Of a stretch of DNA of 52,157 nt, positions 7,760-18,237 are shown in pieces. The DNA comes from Propionibacteriaceae bacterium (GTDB taxonomy: Bacteria > Actinomycetota > Actinomycetes > Propionibacteriales > Propionibacteriaceae), in contig JAISTE010000120.1 of assembly GCA_031272825.1 (NCBI GenBank), forward strand, positions 1 to 52,157. Reading direction: 5' to 3'. The position numbers were made by a program, and so were the translations under genes. How positions within the stretch are numbered: the stretch's first letter is position 1; every line of letters starts with the position of its first letter. Under the pieces are notes generated by a model, which saw only the letters and a program-made list of their open reading frames with translations, did not search any database and was not told the DNA's origin.

Positions 7760-8676
7760 TCTACACCCTCACCCTCAACCCGGCGCTCGATAAGACCGCC
7801 GAGCTGGCCGAGCTCAAGGTTGGGGCGCTCAACCGGCTGGAGAACGTGCGGCAAGACCCCGGCGGCAAGGGGATTAACGTCTCAAAGGTGCTGGCCGAGC
7901 TCGGCTGCCCCTCCACCATCGGCGGTTTTCTCGGCACCGGGGTGGGCTCGGTAATTAAGCAGGCGTTGAACCGCTTCGACACCGATTTTGTGGAAGTGAG
8001 CTCGCCGTCGCGCACCAATCTCAAGATCGTCCAACCCGGCGGCACCCTAACCGAACTCAACGAACCCGGCCTGAGCGTTGACCCCCAAGACGTAGAACAG
8101 CTGCTGGGCAAGCTCGCCGAGTACTCCGGCCCGGATGCCGTGGTCGTGCTCTCCGGCTCGCTCGCCCAGGGTGTGCCCACCGATTTTTATGTGAGCGCCG
8201 CCCGAATCGTGCACGGGGCCGGTGGCCGCGTGCTGCTCGACGCCGATGGCCCGGCCTTCGCGCAGGCCCTGGCCGAACATCCCGACTTTGCTAAGCCAAA
8301 CTGGTACGAGCTCGCCCTCTATTTAGGTATCGACGGCCCCGCACCGGAACCCGAGCAAATCGCCGAATACGCCGAAGAGCTAGGAGTCCCCAACGCGGCC
8401 GTCTCTCTGGGCGGCGACGGAGCGGTGTTCGTCGCCGAGAACCAAGCCTGGGCCGCCGAGGCCCTGCACGTACCCGTGCGCTCAACCGTCGGGGCGGGGG
8501 ATTCCATGGTCGCGGCCTTCGCCTACGCGCTGGATAAACACCTCGACTTCCCCGAGGCTGCCGTGCTTGCCATGGCCTGCTCGGCTGCGGCCGTCACCAC
8601 CGAGGGAACCAGCGCCCCGCAAGCTAAAACAATCGAAGAACTCAAACCCAAAGTGAAACTGAGGAGAATCAAATGA
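7756..8676 (+). CDS. fruK: 1-phosphofructokinase family hexose kinase
   Basis: PfkB-family sugar kinase of 306 residues that most likely converts fructose 1-phosphate (or a related ketose 1-phosphate) to the 1,6-bisphosphate. The start is GTG at 7756 inside the mtlF stop, giving the family N terminus IYTLTLNPALD. PfkB motif 1 is GGKGINVSKVL (36-46) and motif 2 is STVGAGDS with catalytic Asp249. Tagatose-6-phosphate kinase is a close relative and cannot be ruled out. Its place between a hexitol IIA gene and a sugar-phosphate dehydrogenase suggests that the operon makes a 1-phosphorylated ketose. Confidence 0.9.
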   Translation: MIYTLTLNPALDKTAELAELKVGALNRLENVRQDPGGKGINVSKVLAELGCPSTIGGFLGTGVGSVIKQALNRFDTDFVEVSSPSRTNLKIVQPGGTLTELNEPGLSVDPQDVEQLLGKLAEYSGPDAVVVLSGSLAQGVPTDFYVSAARIVHGAGGRVLLDADGPAFAQALAEHPDFAKPNWYELALYLGIDGPAPEPEQIAEYAEELGVPNAAVSLGGDGAVFVAENQAWAAEALHVPVRSTVGAGDSMVAAFAYALDKHLDFPEAAVLAMACSAAAVTTEGTSAPQAKTIEELKPKVKLRRIK

Positions 8677-9929
8677 AAACTTCCGCCGTCCGTCTCTACG
8701 GTGCCGACGATCTGCGGCTCGAAACCTTCGAATTGCCCGAGATCAAAGACGACGAGATCTTGGTCAAGGTCATCTCCGACTCCATCTGCATGTCGACCTA
8801 CAAGCTGCTGCGCCAAGGCAAGGCCCACAAGCGCTGCCCGCAAAACGTCGACACCAACCCCATAATCGTCGGCCACGAGTTCGCCGGTGACATCGTCCAG
8901 GTGGGTGCCAAGTGGGCCGGCGAGTTCACCCCCGGCGAGAAGTTCGCCCAGCAGCCCGCGCTCAACTACCAAGGCAAGCTCGATTCGCCCGGCTACTCCT
9001 ACGAGTGGTTTGGCGGCTCGACGCAGTACGCCGTCATCCCGCACGAGGTGATGGAGCTCGGCTGCCTGCTGCACTACTCCGGCGAATCCTATTTCGAGGC
9101 CTCGCTAGGCGAGCCGATGAGCTGCATCATCGGCGGATACAACGCCAACTACCACACCAACAAGGTCAACTACATTCACCAGATGGGCGTGAAGCCGGGC
9201 GGCTCGGTGCTGATCTTGGGCGGTGCCGGGCCGATGGGCTTGGGTGCCGTCGAGTATCCGCTGGCCATCGAGGCGCATCCGGCCCGCGTGGTCGTCACCG
9301 ACGTGGACGCCGCCCGTATTGAGCGGGCCCGCCGGGTGATCCCCGAATCGCACGCGGCCGAGCGTGGCGTCGAACTGCACTACGTGAACTCTGCCGAGCT
9401 CGAGAACCAGCGCGAGTACCTGATGAGCCTGACGGACGGCAAGGGCTACGACGACGTGTTCGTCTTCGCCCCCATCGAAGCGCTGGCCGAGCTAGGCGAT
9501 TCGCTGTTGGCCTTCGACGGTTGCATGAACGTGTTCGCAGGCCCCTCGGATTCCAGCTTCTCGGCCAAGATCAACCTGTACAACTCGCACTACACCTCGA
9601 CCCACATCATGGGCACGACCGGCGGCAACACCGACGATCTCAAGGAGGGCCTGCGCCTGTCCGAGCAGGGCCTGATCCGCCCGTCGGTGATGATCACCCA
9701 CATCGGCGGCATCGACTCGATCATCGACACGGTGACCAACCTGCCACACATCCCGGGAGGCAAGAAGCTCACCTACCCGTGCCTGGAGCTGCCGCTGACG
9801 GCCATCGAAGACTTCGGCAAGTCCGAAGACCCGCTCTTCCAGGCCCTCGATGCGGCTTGCCAGAAGCACAAGGGCTTGTGGAACGCCGAGGCCGAAGGGA
9901 TCTTGCTTCGAGCCAAGGGCGTCATCTAG
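8673..9929 (+). CDS. zinc-dependent dehydrogenase, L-sorbose-1-phosphate reductase-like
   Basis: Medium-chain dehydrogenase of 418 residues resembling SorE, which interconverts L-sorbose 1-phosphate and glucitol 6-phosphate. The catalytic zinc ligands are present: Cys39 in SICMSTYK and His68-Glu69 in VGHEFAG. The four-Cys structural zinc lobe of classical alcohol dehydrogenases is missing. The Rossmann segment reads LILGGAGPMGLG. Starts in the fruK stop (ATGA). In this operon it replaces the usual mannitol-1-phosphate dehydrogenase; I infer oxidation of a hexitol 1-phosphate next to the phosphorylated carbon, giving fructose 1-phosphate for FruK. The substrate is not proven by sequence. Confidence 0.85.
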   Translation: MKTSAVRLYGADDLRLETFELPEIKDDEILVKVISDSICMSTYKLLRQGKAHKRCPQNVDTNPIIVGHEFAGDIVQVGAKWAGEFTPGEKFAQQPALNYQGKLDSPGYSYEWFGGSTQYAVIPHEVMELGCLLHYSGESYFEASLGEPMSCIIGGYNANYHTNKVNYIHQMGVKPGGSVLILGGAGPMGLGAVEYPLAIEAHPARVVVTDVDAARIERARRVIPESHAAERGVELHYVNSAELENQREYLMSLTDGKGYDDVFVFAPIEALAELGDSLLAFDGCMNVFAGPSDSSFSAKINLYNSHYTSTHIMGTTGGNTDDLKEGLRLSEQGLIRPSVMITHIGGIDSIIDTVTNLPHIPGGKKLTYPCLELPLTAIEDFGKSEDPLFQALDAACQKHKGLWNAEAEGILLRAKGVI

Positions 9930-9938
9930 TCAGCCTAG

Positions 9939-11060
9939 TTAGCCCTGCTTGAAGGTCTCGTTGATGCGGTTGTACTTGTTGACGATGTCGGTTTCGCAGG
10001 CGCGGAACTCGTAGACGTTCGTGCCCTCCGGCATGACGATCGCCGGATCGTTCTGCATCGACTCGGGCAGGTACTCGAACGTGCCCTTCACCAGCGAGTT
10101 GAAGCCCACGTACTCGGCGGCCTCGGCGGCGTTCTTCGGATCCAGCATCCAGTTGATGAACGTCTTGGCCTGGTCAACATTTTCCGCTCCCGACGGGATA
10201 ACCCAGTTGTCCTGCCAGATGGAGACGCCCTCGGTCGGGTAGACGTAGACGAGCTTGTCGTTGACTTCCCAAGCGCGGTGGAAGTCGCCGTTCCAGATGA
10301 CGGCCATCTTGTTCTCGCCCGTCGCCAGCCGGTCTGCCACGGCGTCGGAGGAGATGGTGTTCACCTGTGACTTGAAGTCGAGCAAGACCTTCTGTGCACC
10401 CTCCAGCATCGCCGGGTCATCGGTGCAGGTTTCCCCGCCGAGCGAGTGGATGGCCGGAACGATCGTCTCGTAGAGGTCGGCCAGCATCCCGACGTGACCC
10501 TCGTAGGGTTCGCCGTGCCACGCGAAGAACTCTTTCCACGACGTCGGGCCCTGCTGGCCGTCCTTTAGCAAGGACGAATCGTAGGCGAAACCCGTAGTGC
10601 CGTACATGTAGGGGGCCGAGTACATGCGGCCCGGATCGAAGTACGGATCTCTAGTGGATTCGTCGATGTTTTCGTAGTTGGGCAAGGTTTTGGCGTCGAA
10701 CGGCAGCAGCATCCCCTTGGAGATCATCTGCTCGATCACGTAGTCCGACGGCACCACCAAGTCATAGCCGGTGTTGCCGTTGGCTTCGAGCTTGGCCAGC
10801 AGGGTCTCGTTGGTGTCGAAGAAGTCGATGGAGTAGTCGATCCCGGTCTCGGCACTGAACCGTTCCAACTCCTCGACGGGGAAATAATCCGCCCAGGTGT
10901 AGATCGTCACCTTCCCTGACGTGACGGGCGTGAACGGCGTGGACGAGCCGGGATCGGCTACCACGGGCTCGGAGCTGGCCTCACCCCCGACCGAGCCCCC
11001 GCAACCGGCCAAAGCCAGCGCCATACAAAAACTGAGTGCACCCAATAGCTTGCGATTCAT
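9939..11060 (-). CDS. potD: polyamine-type ABC transporter substrate-binding lipoprotein
   Basis: Extracytoplasmic binding protein of 373 residues. Lipoprotein signal at the N terminus with lipobox LAGC, then the PotD/PotF fold opening with VTIYTWADYFP and the VVPSDYVIEQM segment typical of spermidine/putrescine binding proteins. The frame is open further upstream, but the ATG at 11060 has a GGAAG site and gives the signal peptide; it overlaps the potC stop by ATGA. Last gene of the minus-strand potABCD operon. Its stop lies 10 bp from the end of the convergent hexitol operon. Ligand inferred from family. Confidence 0.93.
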   Translation of the reverse strand: MNRKLLGALSFCMALALAGCGGSVGGEASSEPVVADPGSSTPFTPVTSGKVTIYTWADYFPVEELERFSAETGIDYSIDFFDTNETLLAKLEANGNTGYDLVVPSDYVIEQMISKGMLLPFDAKTLPNYENIDESTRDPYFDPGRMYSAPYMYGTTGFAYDSSLLKDGQQGPTSWKEFFAWHGEPYEGHVGMLADLYETIVPAIHSLGGETCTDDPAMLEGAQKVLLDFKSQVNTISSDAVADRLATGENKMAVIWNGDFHRAWEVNDKLVYVYPTEGVSIWQDNWVIPSGAENVDQAKTFINWMLDPKNAAEAAEYVGFNSLVKGTFEYLPESMQNDPAIVMPEGTNVYEFRACETDIVNKYNRINETFKQG

Positions 11061-11860
11061 GATTTCTTCCTTCCAGTTAAGACGGTGGTCGCCACCGTCA
11101 CGGCGATGGCCATCAGCAGCAGCAGGGTCGCCACCACGTTCACCGAGGGATTCACGCCCTTGCGGATCAGGCCGAAGATGTAGATGGGGAGGGTCGTCGT
11201 CCCCGCCGAGGTCAGGAACGAGGAGATCATGTAATCGTCCATAGAGACGACGAACGCCAGCAGCGCCCCCGACACGATCCCCGGGGCGAGCAGCGGGAGG
11301 GTGATCTTCCACGTCAGGGCCGCCCTCGTCGCTCCCAGGTCTGCCGCAGATTCGAAGTAGGCCGGGTTGAGGCCGTCGTAGCGGGCGCGGATGTTCATCA
11401 TCGCGAACGGGAAACAAAAGGCGGTGTGGGCCAGCACCAGCGGCAAGAACCCGGGTGTCATCCCGATCAGACGGATGAACGAGAGGGTGGCGATACCGAG
11501 CACCACCTCCGGGACGACGATGGGCGCGGCCAAGATCGCCCCGGCCAGCACGCTGCCGGCCCGGCTGAGCCGATCCATCGCCAGCACGTAGGCGACGGCC
11601 AGCACCACCGAGGCGACGGTGGCGATTCCGGCGACGATCAGGCTCATCCTCGTCGCCGAGATGATAGCCGCGTCGTGGAACACACGCTCGTACCAGCGGA
11701 TAGAAAACCCTTGCCAGGCCAGCGCGCGGTTGCCGTCATTGAAAGAAAAGGCCGCGACGACGAACATCGGGAAGTACAGGAACACCAGCGAGGCGACGCC
11801 CGCGATCCCGACCCCCGGGAACGAGCGAAGCTTGAGCGCGTATGGAACCTTGTGTTTCAT
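11057..11860 (-). CDS. potC: polyamine-type ABC transporter permease
   Basis: Inner-membrane permease of 267 residues with about six membrane spans and the coupling-loop motif EAAxxLGA seen here as ESAADLGATRAALTWKI. The start chosen is ATG 11860, four bases inside the potB stop; the longer frame upstream is a shadow of potB. It pairs with PotB to form the channel energised by PotA. Confidence 0.93.
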   Translation of the reverse strand: MKHKVPYALKLRSFPGVGIAGVASLVFLYFPMFVVAAFSFNDGNRALAWQGFSIRWYERVFHDAAIISATRMSLIVAGIATVASVVLAVAYVLAMDRLSRAGSVLAGAILAAPIVVPEVVLGIATLSFIRLIGMTPGFLPLVLAHTAFCFPFAMMNIRARYDGLNPAYFESAADLGATRAALTWKITLPLLAPGIVSGALLAFVVSMDDYMISSFLTSAGTTTLPIYIFGLIRKGVNPSVNVVATLLLLMAIAVTVATTVLTGRKKS

Positions 11861-12782
11861 ACTGCCAGGCTCACTTTCGTTGAGGAGCGCTTGGCCCAGG
11901 TCAGCAGCGCCCAGGCTCCGAGCAAGGTGAGGGCGAGGATGATGACCGAGAGCGCCGCCCCGAAGGGCCAGTTGCGGGCCTGGCCGTACTGGTCGGCGAT
12001 GAGGTTGCCGACCATCAGAACCTTGCCGCCGCCTAACAGCACCGGCTGCAGGTACGAGCCGAACGCCGGAACGAAGCACAGGGCGATGGCCGAGAGAACC
12101 CCGCCGGAAACCGCAGGCCACAGAATCTTGCGGATGACGTCCAACTTGCGCGCCCCTAGATCGTAGGCCGCCTCCGCCAGCCGGAAGTCGAAACCGGCCA
12201 GGGACGAGTACATCGGCAAAATCGCGAACGGCAAGAACGAGAAGATCAAGGAGATCAGCGTCGCGTACGAGTTGTAGAGCAGCACCTGCGGCTCGATGCC
12301 GAACCAGCCCAGCACCGTGTTCACCGTGCCGTCCTCCGAGAGCAAGATGATCCACGCATACGTCCTGACAAGCAGGTTTGTCCAAAACGGGATGGTCACT
12401 AGCATCAGCAAGACGTTCTGGGTGCGCTCGGTTTTCGTCGCCATCCAGATGGCCACCGGGAACGCGATCGCGATCGAGGCGAAGGTCGTGAAGAACGCCT
12501 GGACGAACGAGAGCCAGAACGCCGAAAGGTACCGGCCGTCGAAACCGCGGTTCCCGTAGAAGTCCTCCTGGAACAAGAACTGCTCGTAGCCCTTGGTCGA
12601 GAAGATCAGGTCGACGCCCGAGCCGTTGGCGGGCTGGGACATGAAGGAAAACACCGTGATGACGACGATCGGGCCCAGCGTGAACAGCAACCCGAGCAAG
12701 ATCGCGGGCGTGGTGAACCAGCCGGAGAGTTGTCCGGGCTTGGGCAGTGCCCGCTGTTCGTGCTGAGCCAGGTTGAGCGCCA

Positions 12783-12783
<1 letters not shown>
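11857..12783 (-). CDS. potB: polyamine-type ABC transporter permease
   Basis: Inner-membrane permease of 308 residues with six predicted spans and coupling loop EAAYDLGARKLDVIRKI. Ends inside the potC start and begins one base into the potA stop, so all four pot genes are translationally coupled. The PotB family is recognised by order, size and the FWTNLLVRTYAWI segment. Confidence 0.93.
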
Positions 12784-13892
<1,109 letters not shown>

Positions 13893-14053
13893 TCAAGCTA
13901 CCGATTGGCAACATAAATGAAACGGGGAGGTTGCGTTCGGAAAACGCGGCTTGTCAAGGGGATTTGGTTGGTTTGGCCGTAATCAGGCCTTCGATGACTT
14001 GCAACAAATCCGAAACGAAGCGTCTCTAGCGTTGCCGGCGAGGAAGGAAGAAT

Positions 14054-15430
14054 ATGCCAGTTTCTATAGATCCCAAACGCGTCGAGGAACTCACCAAGCA
14101 GCAAGGGGCGCTGCTGGATTCGCGGACGCAAGAATCAAAACGCACCTACGAGCGCGCACACGCACACCTCTCTGGCGGGGTGGCGTCGTCCTACCAGCTG
14201 CGCGACCCCTGGCCCATCTATCTGGAAGGGGGTGAAGGGTGCAAGGTGTGGGACGTCGACGGCAATGAGATGTTCGACTTCCACAACGGCTTCGGCTCCA
14301 TGATTCAGGGCCACGCCAACAAGGCCATCGGCGACGCCATCGCCGAGCGCTACCCGAAGGGCACCCACTTCGCCGCCCCCACGGAGGACGCGATCGTGGT
14401 GGCGGGTGAGCTGGCCAAGCGCTTCGGGCTGCCGAAGTGGCGGTACGTGAACTCGGGATCCGAGGCGACGATGGACGCCATCCGCATCGCCCGCGGATAC
14501 ACCGGCAGGGACACCGTGATGAAGATCTTCGGCTCCTACCACGGCCACCACGACACGGTGATGGTCTCCATCGGCATTCCCTTCGATCAGATCGGCGACC
14601 GCAACAACCTCGCGTCGCTTCCCTATGGAGCTGGAGTTCCGGCGTCGACGGTATATATGACGGTTCCCGTTCCATTCAATGATCCTGAGGCGATGGAGGC
14701 GCGCATCAAGACGCTGATCTCAGAGGATCGGCTGCCCGCCTGCGTGATCATGGAGGCGGCGATGATGAACCTGGGCGTCGTGCTGCCCGAGCCCGGCTAC
14801 CTGGAGGCCGTGCGCGAGATCACCTCCCGCTACGGGATTGTGTTGATCTTCGACGAGGTGAAGACGGGTTTGACGATCGCTGCCGGCGGGGCGACCGAGC
14901 TGTTCGGTGTCAGGCCGGATCTGGTGACCATGGCCAAGGCACTGGGCGGCGGGCTCCCGACCGGGGCCATCGGCGGCACCGAAGAGGTCATGTCGGTTGT
15001 CGAAAACGAGGCCGTCTACCAGGTGGGCACGTACAACGGGAACCCGCTCGGCATGGCCGCGGCAAGGGCAAACTTGGAGAAGGTGCTGACCCCTGAGGCC
15101 TATGTATGGCTGAACCACTGTTCGTCGCGGATCTTGGAAGGGTGCTCGGAGGTAATCAAGCGCTACGACCTGCCGGGGTACACCGTCGGGCTGGCGGCGA
15201 AAGGGTGTGTGACGTTCTCGCCGACCAAGATCACCGACTACGAGTCGTTCATGGCCAACCAGAACGTGCCGCTGACCGAGCTGGCCTGGCTGTGGAACAT
15301 GAACCACGGCATCTTCATGACGCCGGGACGCGAAGAAGAATGGACGCTATCCGTCGCCCACACCGACGAGGCGATCGACACCTACGTGCAGGCTTTCGAT
15401 GAGATGGCGTACGAGCTGACGAGGAGCTGA
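14054..15430 (+). CDS. class III PLP-dependent aminotransferase, glutamate-1-semialdehyde aminomutase-like
   Basis: Aminotransferase of 458 residues. It opens like HemL (HLSGGVASSYQ, then EGGEGCKVWDVDGNEMFDFHNG) and has cofactor residues Asp267 in FDEVKTG and Lys295 in MAKALGGGLPTGAIGG. HemL itself is about 430 residues and would sit with haem genes; here the gene lies divergent from potABCD and one base before an alcohol dehydrogenase. I therefore read it as an omega-amino transaminase for an imported amine or amino acid. GAGGAAGGAAG serves as ribosome site. Confidence 0.85.
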   Translation: MPVSIDPKRVEELTKQQGALLDSRTQESKRTYERAHAHLSGGVASSYQLRDPWPIYLEGGEGCKVWDVDGNEMFDFHNGFGSMIQGHANKAIGDAIAERYPKGTHFAAPTEDAIVVAGELAKRFGLPKWRYVNSGSEATMDAIRIARGYTGRDTVMKIFGSYHGHHDTVMVSIGIPFDQIGDRNNLASLPYGAGVPASTVYMTVPVPFNDPEAMEARIKTLISEDRLPACVIMEAAMMNLGVVLPEPGYLEAVREITSRYGIVLIFDEVKTGLTIAAGGATELFGVRPDLVTMAKALGGGLPTGAIGGTEEVMSVVENEAVYQVGTYNGNPLGMAAARANLEKVLTPEAYVWLNHCSSRILEGCSEVIKRYDLPGYTVGLAAKGCVTFSPTKITDYESFMANQNVPLTELAWLWNMNHGIFMTPGREEEWTLSVAHTDEAIDTYVQAFDEMAYELTRS

Positions 15431-15431
15431 C

Positions 15432-16475
15432 ATGCCAACAGAGGTAAGGGCGCTGGCGATGGCTTCGGCTACCGCGCCGTTTGAAAGAATCACCATTACC
15501 CGTCGGGATCCGTTACCCGACGAGGTCGTTATCGACATCAAGTACGCGGGGATCTGCCATTCCGATATTCATACCGCGCGCGGCGAGTGGGGAGAGGTTA
15601 TCTACCCGCTGGTGCCCGGACACGAGATCGCGGGGGTGATCACAGCCGTCGGGCCTGAGGTGACCAAGTTCAAGGTCGGGGATCACGCGGGGATCGGGTG
15701 TTTCGTCGATGCTTGCGGCAAGTGCAAGCACTGCCTGATGGGCGAAGAAAACGCGTGTTTGGAGCGCACGATCTGGACGTATAACGACATCGGCTGGGAT
15801 GGAGTTCCGACGGCTGGGGGCTATTCCCAGCAGATCGTCGCGCGCGCTGACTACGTGCTCAAGATTCCCGAGACCATCCCGTTGGCCGCGGCCGCACCGC
15901 TGCTGTGTGCCGGGGTGACGCCCTGGTCTCCGCTGGTGCGCTACCACGCGGGCCCGGGGACAAAGCTGGCGGTCGTCGGACTGGGCGGGCTCGGACACAT
16001 GGCCGTACAGCTCGGCCACGCTCTGGGCTGCGAGACGACGGTCATCTCCAGAACCCTGCGCAAGAAGGCCGCGGGCATCGCGCTGGGCGCCGACCACTAC
16101 TACGCCACCGAAGACCCGGACACCTTCGAGGAGCTGGCTGAAACCTTCGACCTGATGATCTGCACGATTTCGGCCGACTTGGACGTTAACGCGCTGGTCT
16201 CCCTGCTGCGTCTGGGAGGCGTGCTGGTGTTCCTGGGGCTGCCCCCGGACGACCAACACTTCAAGATCGAGCCCCTGTGCTTCGGCCACAAGTCGATCAC
16301 CGGCTCGGACATCGGTGGCATCCCCGGAACCCAGGCGGTGCTGGACTTCTGCGCGGCCAAGGGAATCTCGGCCAAGGTAGAGGTGATCAGCGCCGACGAG
16401 GTGACCGAGGCCTACAACAAGGTCGTCGCGGGCATCCCGCAATTCCGCTACGTGATCGACATAGCGACTCTGTAG
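15432..16475 (+). CDS. zinc-dependent alcohol dehydrogenase / aldehyde reductase (CAD/YahK type)
   Basis: NADP(H)-type dehydrogenase of 347 residues. Catalytic zinc ligands Cys42 (GICHSD) and His64-Glu65 (PGHE) and the structural zinc cysteines 95, 98, 101 and 109 are all present, with a GLGGLGH Rossmann motif. Members reduce a broad range of aldehydes to alcohols. It follows the aminotransferase with one base between, so the pair may convert an amine to an aldehyde and then to an alcohol. Ends 155 bp before a convergent oxidase gene. Confidence 0.9.
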   Translation: MPTEVRALAMASATAPFERITITRRDPLPDEVVIDIKYAGICHSDIHTARGEWGEVIYPLVPGHEIAGVITAVGPEVTKFKVGDHAGIGCFVDACGKCKHCLMGEENACLERTIWTYNDIGWDGVPTAGGYSQQIVARADYVLKIPETIPLAAAAPLLCAGVTPWSPLVRYHAGPGTKLAVVGLGGLGHMAVQLGHALGCETTVISRTLRKKAAGIALGADHYYATEDPDTFEELAETFDLMICTISADLDVNALVSLLRLGGVLVFLGLPPDDQHFKIEPLCFGHKSITGSDIGGIPGTQAVLDFCAAKGISAKVEVISADEVTEAYNKVVAGIPQFRYVIDIATL

Positions 16476-16489
16476 GGGCGCTCCGGGAA

Positions 16490-16607
16490 GACTGTGGGCC
16501 CGAAAGAGCGTTCGGAGCGGGGATGCTTCGCATCTTATCCCCGCTCCTCTCTCGGGGCACCCAAAATCGCAAGCGATTTTAGCCCCAGCCTTTCGGCTCC
16601 CACAGTC
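16490..16607. repeat. 118-base three-way-junction inverted repeat between convergent genes
   Basis: The outer stem pairs GACTGTGGG (16490-16498) with CCCACAGTC (16599-16607) and CCGAAAG (16500-16506) with CTTTCGG (16590-16596). Two inner arms follow: GGAGCGGGGAT (16514-16524) with ATCCCCGCTCC (16537-16547), and GGGGC (16554-16558) with GCCCC (16582-16586) capped by the palindrome AAAATCGC-AA-GCGATTTT. The element fills the gap between two convergent genes and could be a bidirectional terminator, a structured RNA or a small repeat element. Confidence 0.7.
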
Positions 16608-16630
16608 TCCCCTCCGCTTCGCGTTGTCTC

Positions 16631-18058
16631 CTACACGAAGCCCAGCTTCAGCTTGGCCAGGGTTTCTAGGATCAGGTTCGTCTTGCCCTCGTGATCGGCC
16701 TTGTCGGCGGCCCATTTGGCTGTTTGGATGCCGATGGTTGCCAGCGGTTCGGGCGGGAACGGAAGCGGCAGCTTGCGGACCATTTCCAGCTCGGTGAGCT
16801 CTGTCGTGCGGCCAAAGACCAGGTCGAGCAGCACGCGGGCCGCGAAGCGCGACGCACCCACGCCCAGGCCGGTGAAACCTGCCGCGTGTGCGGCCAGGCC
16901 GTCCAAGCCCCTGCCGAAGAAGGCGACGAAGGACGTCGAGCAGTCGATCGGGCCGCCCCACATGTTGGTGAACTTCACGTCTTCGAGGTAGGGGTAGGTG
17001 ATTAAGAAGTGCCTCGCCAGCTTCTCCCAGGTGGCCGGGCGGTTGTCGTAGCGGGCCTTTACCCTGCCGCCGGGGTAGTAGACGGCGTCGTAGCCGCCGA
17101 ACAGAATGCGGTTGTCGTCGGTCATGCGGTAGTAGTGGAACTGACGGGCGAGGTCAGCCAGGCCCTGCCGGTTCTTCCAGCCGAGCTCCTTGAGCTGGGC
17201 CTTGGAAAGCGGCTCGGTCATCAGCGCGTAGTCGTACCACGGGACGGTGAAGGGCCGGTAGCGCTTCAGCAGCGCCGGATAGACGTTGGTCGCCAGCACC
17301 ACCCGGCCGACACTCATAGTCGAGCGGTTGGTCAGCACGCCAACCCGGTTCCCGTCCTTGCCCAGGCCCAGCACGCGGGTGTTCTCGAAGATCTCGACGC
17401 CTGCCTCGGCTGCGGCCTTGGCAAGGCCGAACGCGAGCTTGGCGGGGTTGACGTTGGCGTTCGTGCGGGTGTCTAGCCAAGCGGCCTTGTAGATGGGCGA
17501 GTTCACCTCGGCCTGTGCTTCGGCGGCGGTGAGTACTTTTGCGGGGGCGATTTTCTCCGGATCCAGGGCGAACAGCTCCTCGGCCTGGTGCGGTTCGGTC
17601 GCGAAGTTGAGCGAGCCGGTGCGGTGGAAATCGCAGTCGATCTTCAGCCGCTTCACCGTGGCCTCGATCTGATCCAGGTTCTCGATGCCGAGCCGCTCCA
17701 GGGTGTCGAAATCCCGCGGCCAGCGCACCCGACCGTTCTCCTGGCCGTGGGTCAGCGAAGATTCGACGAACCCGCCGTTGCGCCCCGACGCCGACCACGC
17801 GATCCGCTCGCCCTCGACCAGCGCCACCTTCAGCTCCGGGTCGGCCTCCTTGGCCAGCAGCGCCGCCCACAGCCCAGTGAACCCGCCGCCGACGACCAAC
17901 AGATCCCACTTCGTCGGGACATTCGGGCCGTCGGGGAAAACCGGGCGCTGGGCGTCCTCCAACCAGAAGGGCCGGGTTGAGGCCCCTGCCAAGGAGCGGG
18001 TGATAAGCGAGCGCGGCTTCGGAGCATCGTACGAGATCATGTCCGAATCCAACCGCAC
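16631..18058 (-). CDS. FAD-dependent amine oxidase, gamma-glutamylputrescine oxidase-like
   Basis: Flavoprotein of the DAO/PuuB family, 475 residues. The dinucleotide-binding motif VVGGGFTGLWAA is at about 55-66, and SASGRNGGFVE is the characteristic PuuB segment after it. Members oxidise the C-N bond of amines or glutamyl-polyamines, giving an aldehyde, ammonia and peroxide. Start: GTG at 18058 with AGGAAA upstream; an ATG at 18040 is the alternative. It faces the aminotransferase-dehydrogenase pair and is near potABCD, which supports a polyamine breakdown role. No glutamyl-putrescine synthetase is present in the window. Confidence 0.88.
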   Translation of the reverse strand: MRLDSDMISYDAPKPRSLITRSLAGASTRPFWLEDAQRPVFPDGPNVPTKWDLLVVGGGFTGLWAALLAKEADPELKVALVEGERIAWSASGRNGGFVESSLTHGQENGRVRWPRDFDTLERLGIENLDQIEATVKRLKIDCDFHRTGSLNFATEPHQAEELFALDPEKIAPAKVLTAAEAQAEVNSPIYKAAWLDTRTNANVNPAKLAFGLAKAAAEAGVEIFENTRVLGLGKDGNRVGVLTNRSTMSVGRVVLATNVYPALLKRYRPFTVPWYDYALMTEPLSKAQLKELGWKNRQGLADLARQFHYYRMTDDNRILFGGYDAVYYPGGRVKARYDNRPATWEKLARHFLITYPYLEDVKFTNMWGGPIDCSTSFVAFFGRGLDGLAAHAAGFTGLGVGASRFAARVLLDLVFGRTTELTELEMVRKLPLPFPPEPLATIGIQTAKWAADKADHEGKTNLILETLAKLKLGFV

Positions 18059-18114
18059 CCAAGTTTCCTAGGGGTAAAGCAATTGTTTCGGCGGTTGGTC
18101 GGTTACAACATCAT

Positions 18115-18135
18115 GCAGGGGGACGACCCCCTTGC
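18115..18135. terminator. GC-rich hairpin downstream of the DUF4353 gene
   Basis: GGGGG (18118-18122) and CCCCC (18127-18131) flank the loop ACGA, with GC ends able to extend the stem. It lies in the 179-bp gap between the DUF4353 gene and the FAD oxidase gene on the minus strand and probably ends transcription of the upstream trio. No T-run. Confidence 0.4.
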
Positions 18136-18237
18136 AACCCCCGGGCGTAGTGGGCAAGTCGGCCCTTAAGGTTGCTGCGCGCGCGAATCCAAGGCGTTCG
18201 AGAGAGCTTGTCTGAAAACTGTCCCCTGCAAAATCGA

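Noticed and set aside
14054..15430. hemL (glutamate-1-semialdehyde aminomutase) as the name for the aminotransferase.
   Set aside because: Close in motifs, but longer, with no haem genes nearby and an amine-metabolism context; a specific symbol is not justified.
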